Positions 20,690-33,152 of a stretch of DNA of 64,000 bases are shown piece after piece. Under the pieces are notes generated by a model that worked only from the letters and a program-made list of their open reading frames with translations, made no database searches and was not told the DNA's origin. The position numbers and the translations under genes were made by a program. Source of the DNA: Turritopsis dohrnii (lineage: Eukaryota; Cnidaria; Hydrozoa; Anthoathecata; Oceaniidae). Location: the NCBI GenBank assembly GCA_027922465.2, contig BQMF02000013.1, positions 682,001 through 746,000 on the forward strand, read 5' to 3'. Numbering within the stretch: position 1 is the stretch's first letter; each line of letters starts with the position of its first letter.

Positions 20690-21234
20690 TGGAATTGTTG
20701 TAAACTTATCAAAAAATATCAAAAACATCAGAGGACCCAGTATAGAACACCTGAAGTTACAGGTTCTTCTTTAGATCTTTTACCATCAATATCAATGATT
20801 TGTGTCCTATTAAACAAGTAAGACTTAAACCATTCAAGTTCTTTTCTGGAAATACCATTGGAAGAGAATTTTTCAATAAGAGATGCATGCTTAATGGTAT
20901 CAAAAGCACGGCTTAGATCAATGAATACACATGCAACTAGTTAACCATCGTTTACATTTTTTCTGATCTCATCACATAAAAATCATGCTGCTTGATCAGT
21001 GGAACGTTTCTTTCTATAGCCAAAATGATTCTCTGACAAATGTTTGCTGTGTTCAAGATATTCATTGACTTCTGATTTCACAGCCTTTTCAATGATCTTA
21101 GAAAGTATAGCAAGAATGGGTCGAAGGTTCTCAGGTTGATTGGTTGGGCCTGCTTTGTGAATAAGTATTATTCGGGCTTTCTTCCAATGTTCAGGAAATG
21201 TAGTAGTTTGTAACAAAAGTTGCACTTGATCCAA
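20690..21234 (-). pseudogene. Non-LTR retrotransposon reverse transcriptase fragment
   Basis: The minus strand reads FPEHWKKARIILIHKAG, then NLRPILAILSKIIEKAV and HFGYRKKRSTDQAA, the N-terminal RT blocks of Jockey/CR1-like LINEs. It continues, after a stop codon, with ACVFIDLSRAFDTIKHASLI (motif A, with the catalytic Asp) and a decayed motif B in which the usual VPQG is lost to a deletion and frame change before SILGPLMFLIFF. The catalytic YADD region is missing. A dead, truncated copy. Confidence 0.85.
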
Positions 21235-21917
21235 AATTTTCGCAGACGCTTATGGCGGAATTTATTTTAAAAAAAGGCTTTTTTCATAAACCTTTCTCTT
21301 ATTGTGTACACTACTGGTAATAAAGAAATTGATAGCGATAAGGGATTCGTGAATAACTAGGAAACGAATGGGTACAAGGATTTCTGTGCCGCAGTGAATA
21401 TATGAAGTGTGAACTTTCCCTCAAATCGTCCTCCATCGCTGTGGAAATGCGCATTCCCAATGTTCTCCAATTCTCTTTGCTGGGTAGTCGCAAATTATGC
21501 ATTAGGACAATGGACAATTGGAAGTCTGGGTTAGCTTACTGACGGTTGCTTTTTCATTTACTTGGAAACTCAACGGACTGGAGCATTAAAAGTAATTCTG
21601 GGAACATGATTTAGAATTCAGAATTCTGATGATGACCTTTGGAAGGGAAGGTCGAAATATAAATAGACAATATGATGATAAAACTTCTGGTGATAATTTT
21701 TAATTCTGGGAAATGATTAATAACATCCTGCTTGGCTGTTGTTACAGTGTTTTTTGTTATTGAGGTATTTTTTTAGGTTTGTCTTTTTATGTCCACTTTG
21801 CTTTCTTATCCACCTTGTTTATGTTCTGTATTTTTATATCTGGCTTATTGTTTAACTGTTTGTAGTTAGCTAATAGTTTAGTATGGTCTCAGGTGTATAA
21901 AAGTGTGACAACTCTTA

Positions 21918-22140
21918 AGGCCGATTTGCATTCAGGAAAATATCCGCGCGGACGTAGGTAATCCACGCTGAGTGACTTAGAACGCATGCGTATTGGCTAA
22001 TTCATATACGTAGTTATATCCGCTCAGCGAGCAAAAATAAAGTTCAGCCAATCGTGTCTTTTGCTTTCCATTTGCAGCTGTTTGACCGCTCAGAAAATTC
22101 TACGTCCGCGCGGGCATAAGCGTTGAATGGAATTCGGCCT
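21918..22140. mobile_element. MITE with TTA target duplication
   Basis: 223-bp element with inverted ends AGGCCGATTTGCATTCA and TGAATGGAATTCGGCCT (imperfect), then CCGCGCGGACGTAG mirrored as CTACGTCCGCGCGG. Flanked by TTA at 21915-21917 and 22141-22143. The TWA duplication again points to a Harbinger-type transposase. It is much more GC-rich than its surroundings. Confidence 0.85.
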
Positions 22141-22582
22141 TTACAGTTCAGTTCAGATTTTGTCATGTAAGGACATAAGATGATTCCTGTTAATAAGATA
22201 AATGAAATTAAACTTTGACACAAACACATTCTACTGAACATTTCACTGGCTGCCACAGTTTTACACACCTCTTTTAGTAACTTATATTATACTTAGTCAC
22301 TTATCTTTTGTATCTATTTTGTATCTATCTATCTATTTTTTTTTGTTGTTTTTTGGACTTGGTTTTTTGTTTAGTTTTCATTTTTGTATTTATGTAGCCT
22401 TTCTTGAATAAAGAACGAGTAAATCAATCTGTGTCCCATCAATGGCCACAACAGCCGTTGAAAAAAAAAGACAAATTACCGCACAATTCGATTATTTGGT
22501 ATTCAATATTCCAGTTAGATTACCTTATCGGGAAAAATTTTCCCGGCGAAAATTGTCCCCGACGAATTATTTATACCCGACG

Positions 22583-22815
22583 AATAGACCTTTCCCGAAT
22601 TTATGTTTATGCATTGTGGCCGAGTTGTCGTGTCTAACCTCGCATTTAATATTCAAACTACTTCTAATTATTGGAATGGGAATTAGGAATAATAGAGACT
22701 ATCATTAAGTTATAAAGTAATGAGATCAGTGGAACAATGACTTGCATAAAAACGAGGTTAGATATGAAACTCAGCCACAATTCAGTGTTTTAACTGAAAT
22801 TCGGGAAAGGTCTAT
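22583..22815. mobile_element. MITE, AATAGACC family, intact copy
   Basis: 233-bp element with ends AATAGACCTTTCCCGAAT and ATTCGGGAAAGGTCTATT. Inner sequence shares ATCTAACCTCG/CGAGGTTAGA and GAGACTATCATTAAG with the copy split by the DIRS element at 5731. It is a convenient reference for the undisturbed family sequence. Confidence 0.88.
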
Positions 22816-22819
22816 TGCT

Positions 22820-24430
22820 GAATTCAAAACTGCCCAAATTACACGGTATGAGCAGAATGGGATATTTTGTGCAAAAATAAAAGGTAAAAGAAATGTATAT
22901 TGAAAAGTGAAGATGTCAGTAACAAAGTTTTCTTATTTTTCAGAGCGGTCTCAAGGCTAGCCGACAACTTTCTTGGGACGTTCTATTGCTGTCACGACAT
23001 CCAAGGGATATCTAGACGTGACGTGTGTTTGGCCAATGGATCACCAGTATCGTTTTAAACAAAAACAGAAACGTATAAAGTAAATCAACACTTGGCGTGA
23101 AAATTGAGGGCGTCTCATGGGCGGTTTGACTATGTCCTGTATTCGCCTCTGCGTCCCCTCCAAGAACTACTCATAAAAAATGCATTTGTCGAAAGAACTT
23201 GTCGTTGTTTTTTATAAGAATAGCAAATATTCTGTGAGAAAATATTCCAAACTAAAATAGGGAGTTGGTTTATGTTTATGTAAAAGATTAACGCTAATTA
23301 AAATTTTTACACAACCATTCAACAAGTCGAGACACAAGATGAGTAGTCGAGTCACTGGATTGAGTGTGTGGAAATCAAGTTAATATTGTGAAGTTCTTCT
23401 TCAAGACGTTGTTGTTATGACGTAAAATAAAGATGTTATTTCTAAGAATGACGTCATCTAGGAAAAATCTTTAGGCAGATAACGTTGTTTTTTTGTTATC
23501 ACTTGATTCTATAGAAATCTTTTATTGTTGTTTTTTTGGGGGGGAAATTACGAAAGAAATATAACATTAATGGATGAACTAAATATAAGACAAAAGGGAA
23601 TTTGAGGTGTGTGGTTTTAGCAATTTCATCTTCATTTCATTTCATTTTTTGTGAAAAATATTTTTGAGTTAGTAAAAGAACAAAAGAATCATCTCGACGA
23701 ATTCACATCATAAAATGTTTCTTTTTCACAGATAAATTTAAAAATACTTTTGTGTTTTCCATGGATTCTCTGTTGACGTTTCTTTTGTTTTGTTCTTTTT
23801 TTTTATGAATAAAAAGAAGTATTCGAGTGTGATTGGTTACTTTCATCGAACATCATTTGACGAATTTGATTGGTCGGTTTTATTCATAACAGTAATATTA
23901 ATGCTTCACACATTAGTTCTCGTCTTCATATAAGATCTACCTAACAAGTAGAGTAGCAAACACACGCACAAAAGAAGGTTTAGGATGAATAATAATAATA
24001 AAAAAAAACATAATAAAAACCTGTAAAGAAGAAAAAAGAAAAAAAAAAAACAAGAATGAAAAAGAAAAAAAAGAAGAAGAAATTTTGACAAGAAAGAAGA
24101 GAAAAGAAAAATTTAAAATGAAGGAATATAAGCATATGTAATGTTTGCTTTAGGATAGTCGAAGAACCATCTGCGTGAACTTTTTTTACTACGCTCTTTT
24201 TTTTCTTCGTTTAATATAGACTGCGAAAAAAGAAAGTGTTGGATGCGTGTGTGTAGGGGAAGAGAACGGGCAGAGGAGAGAGGATTAGGAAAACAGGCTA
24301 GATTGCAATTCTATAATTAGTACTAAGTTTTTTTTTATTTTGTGGTAGTAGTGTTTAACTGTTTAAATGATTTTTTTTTAAATCAGACCAAATAAAAACG
24401 TAATACTATTCTCTGAACAGCCATTGTGGT
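22820..24430. other. 5' flank of the ETS gene
   Basis: AT-rich, with long poly-A/T and purine-rich runs (24000-24120). No coding exon seen. The promoter and 5' UTR of the ETS gene should lie here; no element could be assigned with confidence. Confidence 0.4.
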
Positions 24431-24440
24431 ATCGTTCGCT

Positions 24441-27400
24441 ATGTACAGAGGAGGCGAGGATTTAGACCAAGAAGTTCCGTATATCTATCCGGAGGTAGAA
24501 AAGTTTATTTTTTATTTATTTATTTTTTTTAAAAAAAATAACAACAACAATAAATAAAGAGAATATGAAAGAGTTTAATTCCTGAATTATAATAATAATT
24601 ATATTTTTGGGCAAATAACTTTCAATAATGGGTTTGATGAAAATTAAATGTGCTTTTGTACGAAATATTTTAGGAGCAGTTGACATTGCTATCCCATAAA
24701 GAAACTGATAAAGACAGAGACGTTAAAGACATCTTGCATGATGATAAAATTGCTTTTGACACTCAAGGTAAGTGGCGTATGTAATGATGTCAACATTGAA
24801 TGACGATTATTACAGTTTAAGGGCATCTAAAACTCGAGAATGTTTTTAAATTAAGGGGAAGCTCAAAGGCGTTGTTCATAATATAAGTTGGTCGGTGATT
24901 TATAAGTTAGCTTTCGGTAGGTTTAGGATTAGGGTTATGATTAAGTATTATTGTATGTTTTGTATTTATTTTTATTTTTTTTTTGTATTTTTTCTTGAGT
25001 GGGGGATAACTGACAAGCAGTGAGTGCACCCCTAACCCCAACCAACGACAAGTGCCTGGCTTTCAGAATTTAATCTGCTGTATGCATTCATTCTGAGCAT
25101 TTCCCATAATTTGACTTTTTTTCATAATATAGATCTTTTTCAAGATTTGTCACAAATGCAAGAGCATTGGATGCGAGCAGGTAACAAAATAATTACATGT
25201 GTTTATAATGGGATTTCCCGTGAAATGTTCAAATCTAGATGTACGAGAAAAGAGCGGGGAAAATTTCAACACTTTTAGATTACTCCATATTCAAATGAAT
25301 AAAAATGGAAGCAGATGGGATAGTTATGATAATGGCGCCCTTGAAAAAATGTTTTCTTTCTTATTCCATCATCGTTATAGAAACTTAAATAATGTATAAG
25401 TTCGAACCATATGCTTCGCTTGATATTCTATGTGGCGAAATTAAAGAACGTTATGATTATGTTATCGATCAAGCTTATTATATCGCATTATGATTCGACG
25501 ATCTTCTTTTCCTTAAAATCGCTAGTTTGAGGCAGATTAATCCATGAAACTAAATGAAACATTAAAAAGAAGAACTAATATTTGATATGATGTTCTTTTT
25601 TTTTTATGCTTTAATTTAAAAAACTTGTTCTTTTTCTTTTCTCACTTATTCAGAAAGATAAATGTTATTCTAGTGTTTTATGTGAAGGTTAAGAAAGTCC
25701 TTTTAAAATTTGTAATATTGAACGAAACGAATAAATAAGTAAATATATATGAAAATAACTATATTATGAAAAGAAATACTGTTATTTCATAAAAAACTTC
25801 TTTTTCTTTTGATTTTGGTTGAAAAAATTAGAATTCTAAAAAAAAAAAAAAAAAAATGAATGAAAAAATATAAAAATTTAAATTTGCATAAAATACAAAA
25901 TAACAAACAGAAGTTCAGGCAAAACGAAATCTTCAAAAAACCAAAAATAAGATCTTTTCGTTTGTTAAATACAACATCATGTTTGCGTCATGTTTTACAT
26001 AAAAATGGCATTTAAGCATTTTTTAGGTAGACGTTTTATACTTAATTTTCTAAGTGACGTTTACCTTGTGAATTTATAATTAAAAAAATAAGCAAATCGC
26101 TTTCTGGTTTGTTTATTAACCCCGAGTGAAAATATTTGGTGCCAAGCGTTCCAGCTATAAAGAATCACTGTTGGCAATCATATATTAGTCACTATGCCAA
26201 CCTGCTAAAATCAACTTAGGGTGAAAAAATTTAGTGTTATAAATATTGTGTTACGCTTCAATGGAACTGATTAAATTTGATACCTTTTATTAATGTTGAT
26301 TACATAGGATACCTTGGTGAGAATAAAGGACCAAGTTTAAAGCTCTATTTTGCCATTTATCGTGCAGAAATAAATTTCCCTTCACGTCCAGCCCATCTGC
26401 GAACGACTAATTTTACGCTGGAACTTTTAATCAGAAAGCAGAAGAAATGCCTTCGTAGTGTTGCTTGTCATAGATTCTTAAAGAAAAATAAGCTGATCGT
26501 CTCAGAGTTATACTTCGCGATTTTTTCCATATGAATTAGTCAAATCAGGCTAATTATGCTAATTATTGTCCATGATTTTTAGCGCAAACGAAAGATGATC
26601 AGTTCGTCCCAGTGGCTACAACAACAGCAACAACCAACCATTCGGGAACTCAAAAAAACAGGAAGCAGATTGTACAAACAGGTGGGAACAGAATCTATTG
26701 TCTAATCTATTTATTTCTCTACTTAAAAAGAATGGATGAATTGCAAAATATTCAATAACAATAAGAATAATAGTACTAACAGCTATTTTTATTTTTCTCA
26801 ACCTGTTATTGTATTTTCCTTTCAGACTACGGCCCAGTACAGATTAAAATAGAGGAAGACCCAATATCCCCCGTAGGTGGCTATCAAACAGACTGCTGTA
26901 TGGTAAAAAATGAGCCATGTAGCATCTCTAAACAAACTTCAGATGATCTTTTGTCTGCCGATGTTAACCTTAAATCACCTGGAGGAAGTCTATCTCCGTC
27001 ACCTGCCGTAAATCTATGTCTACTATCTCCCGTTTCTGACGATAATTATCAGATTCCATCTCCTTGTAATGTCGAATACATAGAACCACTCGCGTCTCCG
27101 ATCTACCTGCCACAAGAGCGTAGCATATGTGTGACAAACAATGAATTGATTCCAACGCAGTCTCCAGCAAGTGGCAGAGCCTCGCCTATGCCGATGCACG
27201 AGTTTTCTCGTTCCCAGTCCTCTTACACGTCTACATACCCAAGACTAAATCATGAATGTCAACAAGGCACATGTCAACAATCGTCTAGATCGTACAGCAA
27301 CATCAAATATTATGATCCGATTAAAACCGAACCGGTAGAGCAAACAACCCAACCATTATACCGAAACGAGGCTAGATCATGTGAGTTTACGATAACGACT

Positions 27401-28546
27401 ATCACCTGTTTTCGACAAATGAGCATGTTTGTTAATGATATTTCCTATTTCTCGTTATCGCAGCTTCCTACGCCATCGTAAAGATTAACAATAATCACCT
27501 TGGCAACAATCACCTTAGCAACCAACGATACGAACCGCACCGTTATAAGCAACGCTACCATTACCCAGGTATTTCTATATTACTTTCTGCATTTTCGCTC
27601 TAACAAAAATGAGGTTAAGCTAACGTATTCCTGATGTAGCCGACTGTTAAAATTATACTCTCGATGAATGGGATACTCAAAGAAATAAAGAAATTATTTC
27701 CGGTTAATGTCTTAAAATGAATCATGCCAGGATCACAGTGTTCCCTACATATAGCAGAGGCGTAGCCAGAGGTCAGTTAAAATTTGTGGAGGAGAGTTTA
27801 GTCATTTAAATTAGAAAAGGAAAGCGTGCAAGTAACCTAACCGCCTCTTAAGACTGAAAAGAAATATTGTAATGTTGGACTCCTCCACTTTTTTGACTGA
27901 CCCTGAATATGCCTCTGTATAATATAGAGTCGATTCCTGCTATCTCGAAATCTCAATGGATCGAGATAACTAGAGTCAACTGTACTTACATCCATTTCGT
28001 TTAGGTCGATTTAATCCTTATAAGGATTCAAGCGAGACATCATCCAGTCATCGATCATATCATCGTCGTGGCACCTTACAACTCTGGCAATTCCTTGTAG
28101 CATTATTGTCTGAAAAAGATTGTCAACAGTACATTGCATGGATCGGAAGAGGTTTGGAATTTAAGTTGATCGATCCTGAAGAGGTCGCTCGCCGATGGGG
28201 AATTCAGAAAAATCGACCGGCCATGAATTACGATAAACTAAGCCGTTCGTTAAGATATTACTATGAAAAAGGTATTATGCAGAAAGTTGCTGGTGAGCGG
28301 TACGTTTATCGGTTCGTTTGCAACCCCGAAGCCCTGTTTAGCCTAGCTTTCCCAGATGGTATGAGACCGTTACTGAAGCCGCAATGTTGCCAACCACACA
28401 AAGTTACTGATCAACAAATGCTTAATGGTTCTTGCGAGCATTATGTATTGCCAGCCAATTATGTACAACAGAACAGTAGTAATGGAGGCTCTAGGTATCA
28501 AGAGACATGGCACAAACCAACGCCAGCTTATTCTTTCCAACAATAA
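24441..28546 (+). CDS. ETV1/4/5: ETS transcription factor, PEA3 subfamily (ETV1/4/5-like)
   Basis: Seven exons: 24441-24494, 24674-24767, 25133-25180, 26583-26681, 26826-27380, 27464-27568, 28005-28546; 498 residues with agreeing phases. Exons 3-4 read [15 protein letters not shown] then [11 protein letters not shown], the acidic transactivation motif that defines PEA3 proteins. The middle holds Ser/Pro-rich SP sites ([19 protein letters not shown]) likely for MAP-kinase phosphorylation, and VQIKIEED and IKTEPVE sites that fit the sumoylation consensus. The C-terminal ETS domain begins [11 protein letters not shown] and contains the DNA-reading helix with [20 protein letters not shown], then [13 protein letters not shown] and the PEA3-type [11 protein letters not shown]. 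It is a nuclear factor downstream of receptor tyrosine kinase signalling in animals. The start ATG is the first in the open exon and gives a short acidic N-terminus. Confidence 0.95.
27755..27917. mobile_element. Small MITE in the last ETS intron
   Basis: Ends CAGAGGCGTAGCCAGAGG and, inverted, ATGCCTCTG, about 163 bp apart. The terminal motif is common to several cut-and-paste families; no clear target duplication. Confidence 0.45.
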
Positions 28547-28959
28547 ACGTCTTTGTCTTGCTTTCAGAAATTTATCCAAAGCCAGATGTTCGGAAAGCAA
28601 TAATGCTTATAATAATGCCTTATTTGATGGAATTATCCATGGCTTGGCAAATCAGACAGGATAGGCAGGAAGACACTGTAAAGTAAGGACTTCAACTGGG
28701 TTTTTGATAGTCGTCGCTCATATCCTTACGAAGAGGTATCTCGGTCTGAATCTCAACAGGTTCTAATGCGTCTCGTAGCTCTGACAATAGTGTGTATATA
28801 TATATATTTATATATATCAGACTTGGCCCTCGAGTTCAATGATTGTGCTAGCGAAATTTTGTTGACGTCACAATAACGCAAACAAACAACGTAACCAAAC
28901 AGTGATATCAAAATGACGTCATTCTAGGTTCCAGGCTGTCGACCAAAACACCACTGAGG

Positions 28960-28990
28960 AATAAAATGTTTTTTCATTACCTCTAATAAA
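28960..28990 (+). promoter_or_regulatory. Candidate polyadenylation signals of the ETS gene
   Basis: AATAAA occurs at 28960-28965 and 28985-28990, about 415-440 bp after the ETS stop codon, the first canonical signals downstream. Confidence 0.4.
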
Positions 28991-29387
28991 TATATATCTT
29001 TATTTTTCTACACAAGTCATTGTACATTTTTAATGAATTGTTTTTAGGGTAATATGATTCCACTTTTAAAAATACTTCGAAATCTTTTTGCTAATTAATT
29101 CTTCTCAAAAATGAAGCTATATTTTGTTATTGCATTGGATGAACTTAAGGTGGAATCATATCCTATATGGGCTAGAGTTTTTGTTATTCAAATGACTGTA
29201 AATACTGTACAGGGGTATGGAATCTAGTTTGCCATTCAAAAATTTAACGGGAAATCGATATTCTTTATGTTTGATATTCAGTTTTAATATGTTTTAGATA
29301 ATCGCTATAATTGATGTCTCTCAATTAATTTTATCCGCTGGTCCGGAATCTATCATTAACCATCATGGCACTGACACAACAGTAGCA

Positions 29388-29512
29388 TACCCAGTGGGCC
29401 ATATCTTGAAAAAGTTACTGCGATGAAGAGCATACTTATTGTAATAGTGTGTATATTTCTATAGAAATACACTCCTTCGCAGTGATTTCTCAACAAATTT
29501 GCCAACTGGGTA
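29388..29512. mobile_element. CCCAGTGGGC hairpin MITE
   Basis: 125 bp that fold into one long hairpin: TACCCAGTGGGCC and ACTGCGATGAAGAGCATAC pair with ATACACTCCTTCGCAGTGA and GCCAACTGGGTA. Five related copies occur in the window (38665, 39336, 42823, 45677, 19798). Confidence 0.8.
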
Positions 29513-29514
29513 CA

Positions 29515-30020
29515 TAATTTTTTACCAATTTCAATATCAAAACAACTTCCAGCTTACCTTTTGTTTTTTTGTTTATTTTTGGTTAAGAAAACACAAATGA
29601 CTGCCTAATCATTTTTATATATTTTATTTTTGTTCGACCATCACTGAAATACAAAAGGAAATTAAATGTAGAATTGTTAAATATAATGAAAACAGTAACA
29701 TAACTTTGTTATGAAATAGAACACAATTATTTAATTTATGATAATTATGTCTTTAAAATGTAATAAATTATGAAATGAATTGCACATAATTAGTGGATGG
29801 TTTGCATAAAGTTATATGGGATGTTGATAACCAGAAAGATCGTATTGTAAATGTGTTTGCAAATATACGTAACAGCCAAGAAAGATTTAGCTTTTTTTTA
29901 ACCCAGCGGGCACATTTCTTAAAACTCCCTGCGACAAGTGCATTTCTACACATACAATTTCAATGAATTTCAATTCCCAGTCGCTCATTTTTTAAAGTTT
30001 TCAAAAATAAATTTGTGTTA
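29515..30020. other. Intergenic, AT-rich
   Basis: No gene or repeat structure recognised. Confidence 0.4.
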
Positions 30021-30022
30021 CA

Positions 30023-30509
30023 TTAAGAACCAAAAATTTCGGCTACTTTTTTTTCGGCGGAAAAACTTTGGCGGAAAAAATTTCGGCAGGATTTCATCTA
30101 TAACTTAATTTTGGAATATCCAAATTTTAAGCATTTTATCGACAGGGAAATGCAAAACCTTTACGTTTAAGAAAATATTTCAAGTTTAGTATTCAACTTG
30201 TGCAATGATCTGTTGTTCTTAAATTTAAAAACAAGAAGCCGCTTGACTTGAAAACTTCAGCACAAGTCACGACGACACAAATCCACTCTCAACGCAAATA
30301 GTTACATGATATTAGGTTTAAAAGTAACATCGATTGCTAAAAGGAATAAATCGACTAAAAGAAGTATTTCATCGACCTTCATGCAGCTTAAAAAGCCAAA
30401 AACCAAAACCAAAACCAAAAATTTTCGGCGAAGCCCCTAATTTCGGCGGACTAATGTTCGGCGATGCGTTTCGCCGAAATTTTGTCCCACCGAAATATTT
30501 AGTTCTTAA
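30023..30509. mobile_element. Fold-back element with TTTCGGC repeats
   Basis: Outer ends TTAAGAACCAAAAATTTCGGC and, inverted, CCGAAATATTTAGTTCTTAA. Both arms carry several copies of TTTCGGCG-type units (30035-30090, 30420-30500). No protein-coding signal. Confidence 0.65.
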
Positions 30510-30902
30510 TTTATGCAACTTAAGCACTTCTTTCTGTTCCGATTGAGTAACAATTCATGGGAATTCATGGGAAACAAGCTGTCACCCGGTTTTGAACACA
30601 AAGCAAAAGTTGCAATAAGTAAACTTTCCATTTCCCCAAATTTCGCAACTGATTTACAATGTGCAAAAGATGTTGCGGAAATAGAATTATTTCAATTTGT
30701 GAAGTATTTGACATATGTAATGTTATTGAATTATTGAGCGTTCTGCAATTTAGCAATTTCACTGATCTTGCGTAACAGTTATGTATCGGTTACCGTACAT
30801 TTAGTGTGCAACAATTTTGCTTTATTGGAAAACAATCTTTACATAAAGACGTTACTAAAGGACGTTGAAACACCATTATCATTATGGCGAACAGTTGCAG
30901 AC

Positions 30903-31731
30903 TCAACCAGAAGATACATTGATCCTTTGACCTGATACAACGCAACCACTGCTGAGGACAGGCAAATGCACTACCTTTGTTTTAATAATCTTTTTTTGTC
31001 GGTTGTTGTGATTTTTTGAAACAGAAATAGTAGCAGTTTTGTTGTAGGGTATTTTGGAGTGCTTTTCTGCAGTCTGTCCCGACACAAATAGTGACTGATT
31101 CTGTAAATTGATATTGTTTGGTGAGGTAATCCCTGGCAGTTGCTTATTATTGTTTGGCTTTTCTTGGTGATCATCAGTAACAGATTGTTCCCTGAAATAA
31201 ACGACAAAATAATGAAAAAAACATATAGGCCCTTACCATTTTAAGTAAATAAACAGACTATGGTACTTTTCGGTTACCCCCTTCCAAAAAAAAGTACTTA
31301 TACTGGGGGTGGGGAGGGGGTGTGGCAGATAACCGACAAGATCTTTAAAAGGAGATGAGGGTACATCCACAAAACAAGTAAACCTACGTATTTCCATCTT
31401 CAAAATCAGGGTAAGAAAACATCATCGAAGCTGGATCGATATTTGATGTCGATGAGTAAATGTTTTTGTAGTCGCGCATATATGTATCAACCTCTTTATC
31501 ATGTCGAAATTTGAGGCGATTCTTGCATGTATATGAGCATGTTTTTGTTAGTTTCCGACAGTGCCGGCAATCTTTGGTGTACTTTGATGATTTTTCATGT
31601 CTTCCTCTCTTTGGTTTGGATTTTGTATTTGGACGCAAATCACCCCAAGAGGAGATAGATTCAACTGCATCACCCTGATCTGACAAAACTAAATTGTCCA
31701 ACTGCAGCAGTACTTCCAAGCAGTCAGACAT
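30903..31731 (-). CDS. Unknown 210-residue protein with a Cys-rich centre
   Basis: Two exons, 31388-31731 and 30903-31191, joined in phase (AAT AC|G GAA), preceded by a proper TTATTTCAG acceptor. The product starts MSDCLEVLLQLDNLVL, then a Ser/Lys/Arg-rich stretch leads to KDCRHCRKLTKTCSYTCKNR, whose C-x2-C-x6-C-x3-C spacing could bind zinc. This is followed by RLKFRHDKEVDTYMRDYK, an acidic segment, and a Gln/Asn-rich, basic C-terminal half (KNHNNRQKKIIKTK). I do not recognise the family. The basic and cysteine-rich make-up would suit a nuclear or nucleic-acid-binding protein, but that is a guess. ATG 31731 is the only start in frame. Confidence 0.6.
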
Positions 31732-31734
31732 AAG

Positions 31735-33150
31735 CGTCTTGATTTTTCAAATAAAAATCTGTCGCAGTTTTCTTTTCCCTTTTCATGTTTCAATTCGTAA
31801 GAAAATTAACACAGATTTTAGGTCATCAATAAATAATCTTATTCAATGGAACGCTAAACCGTATGAAAATCACTTTTTCAATCGATACAATAACATGTTC
31901 ACAATAACAACTCAGCTCGACTCCATCTGGTCTGTTATTTTAACATACGTCAGATTTTCTTTGAAACAAAACAAAACAACACAAAGCAAACACAGCAATA
32001 ACAAAATGTTGGAAAAAAAATTCATTACAGAAACAGTTTCTATTTAAAAAGACATTCTGGAGATGTTTTGTACGTTAGGTATTTTTTACTTAAATAGATA
32101 AATAAGTTTATAATAAACGAATATTTATCAAGACAACGTTGAATAGACAACTAACTGTCCAAATAAGAAAAATGTCGATTTTCGTGACTGCTGAGTCAGC
32201 ATATTACTGACAGTCCCTGATTATTATACTCGTTTATTTACTTCAAAAATACATTGAAATGGACAACTCTGATATCCCTTTAATAAAGATTGATTTTCTA
32301 TTGTTAACAGACAATTTCGGCTCACGTGGGTTTATGGTGAATAGCCTTCCACGAAACTGCTTGTGGATCATCTTCTGTGATGTAAATCAAATACAAAATA
32401 TCATTTGACTCAATATAAAATCAGAACGGAATGATACAAAAATTTTCTACGTGTCATAAAAAAGTCAGCTTTGATTAATGGCTTTTAGTGCTACAAAGGT
32501 ACTTGTCAGACCAGAGATATGTAAAAAAACATAATTACATATCGCTGTGGTCAGACGCTTTTAAAGTTAGTGGTGTTTCTGTAAAAATGCATTACAGTTA
32601 ATGTAGCGCTTCATTTGTGAAGTTGAATTAATTTTTAATAATTTATAATCGGATTCACGGATTTTTAAATTCTAAATTAATCGAAATGGAGGCAGAGAAT
32701 AGTTAACAATTTATAAAACGAAAGCAAAAAATTATTTTTGGCTTGTTATTCGATTTCTCATGAAAATGTCCCATTTTTTAGTGCGTCATTTTTGAAATAT
32801 CTCACCTGCTTCATGAAAACAATCAGGAGAAGAAGAACTCTTTCAAATTTCGTTATAAACATGTTTTTTTATTATTATTTACAAGTCTAGAATGAAGGCT
32901 GGATACTCGATCCATTACATTAAATTTTTACTGGTAAAAAACAAACTTTGGCAAGTGTGTTTCGTGTGCAGTCAACCTTTGTTTGCTATGATTTGTCAAA
33001 TAAGCAATTTTAGATTGTTTGAATACAATAGCGATGAGACATTGATTTGGCTTCACCAAAATCGAAATCTTCTTTGTTTTTCCCGGAGCAATTCAAAACA
33101 ATCAGATAATACATAGAGGAACAATAGCGACGAATTTTTCTTTTCAAATT
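31735..33150. other. Intergenic, no gene seen
   Basis: AT-rich sequence between two minus-strand genes. It should hold the promoter of the Cys-rich gene and the 3' UTR of the HEPN gene. Confidence 0.4.
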
Positions 33151-33152
33151 CT

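Noticed and set aside
20983..21234. Active LINE gene
   Set aside because: Stop codon and deletion in motif B and loss of the YADD region show a dead fragment.
23906..24091. Leu/Phe-rich membrane-protein-like frame on the minus strand
   Set aside because: It is the translation of an A/G-rich low-complexity tract; hydrophobicity is an artefact of base composition.
27375..27480. Continuation of the fifth ETS exon to a stop at 27481
   Set aside because: A strong GTGAGT donor at 27381 and a matching acceptor at 27463 restore the frame into the ETS domain.
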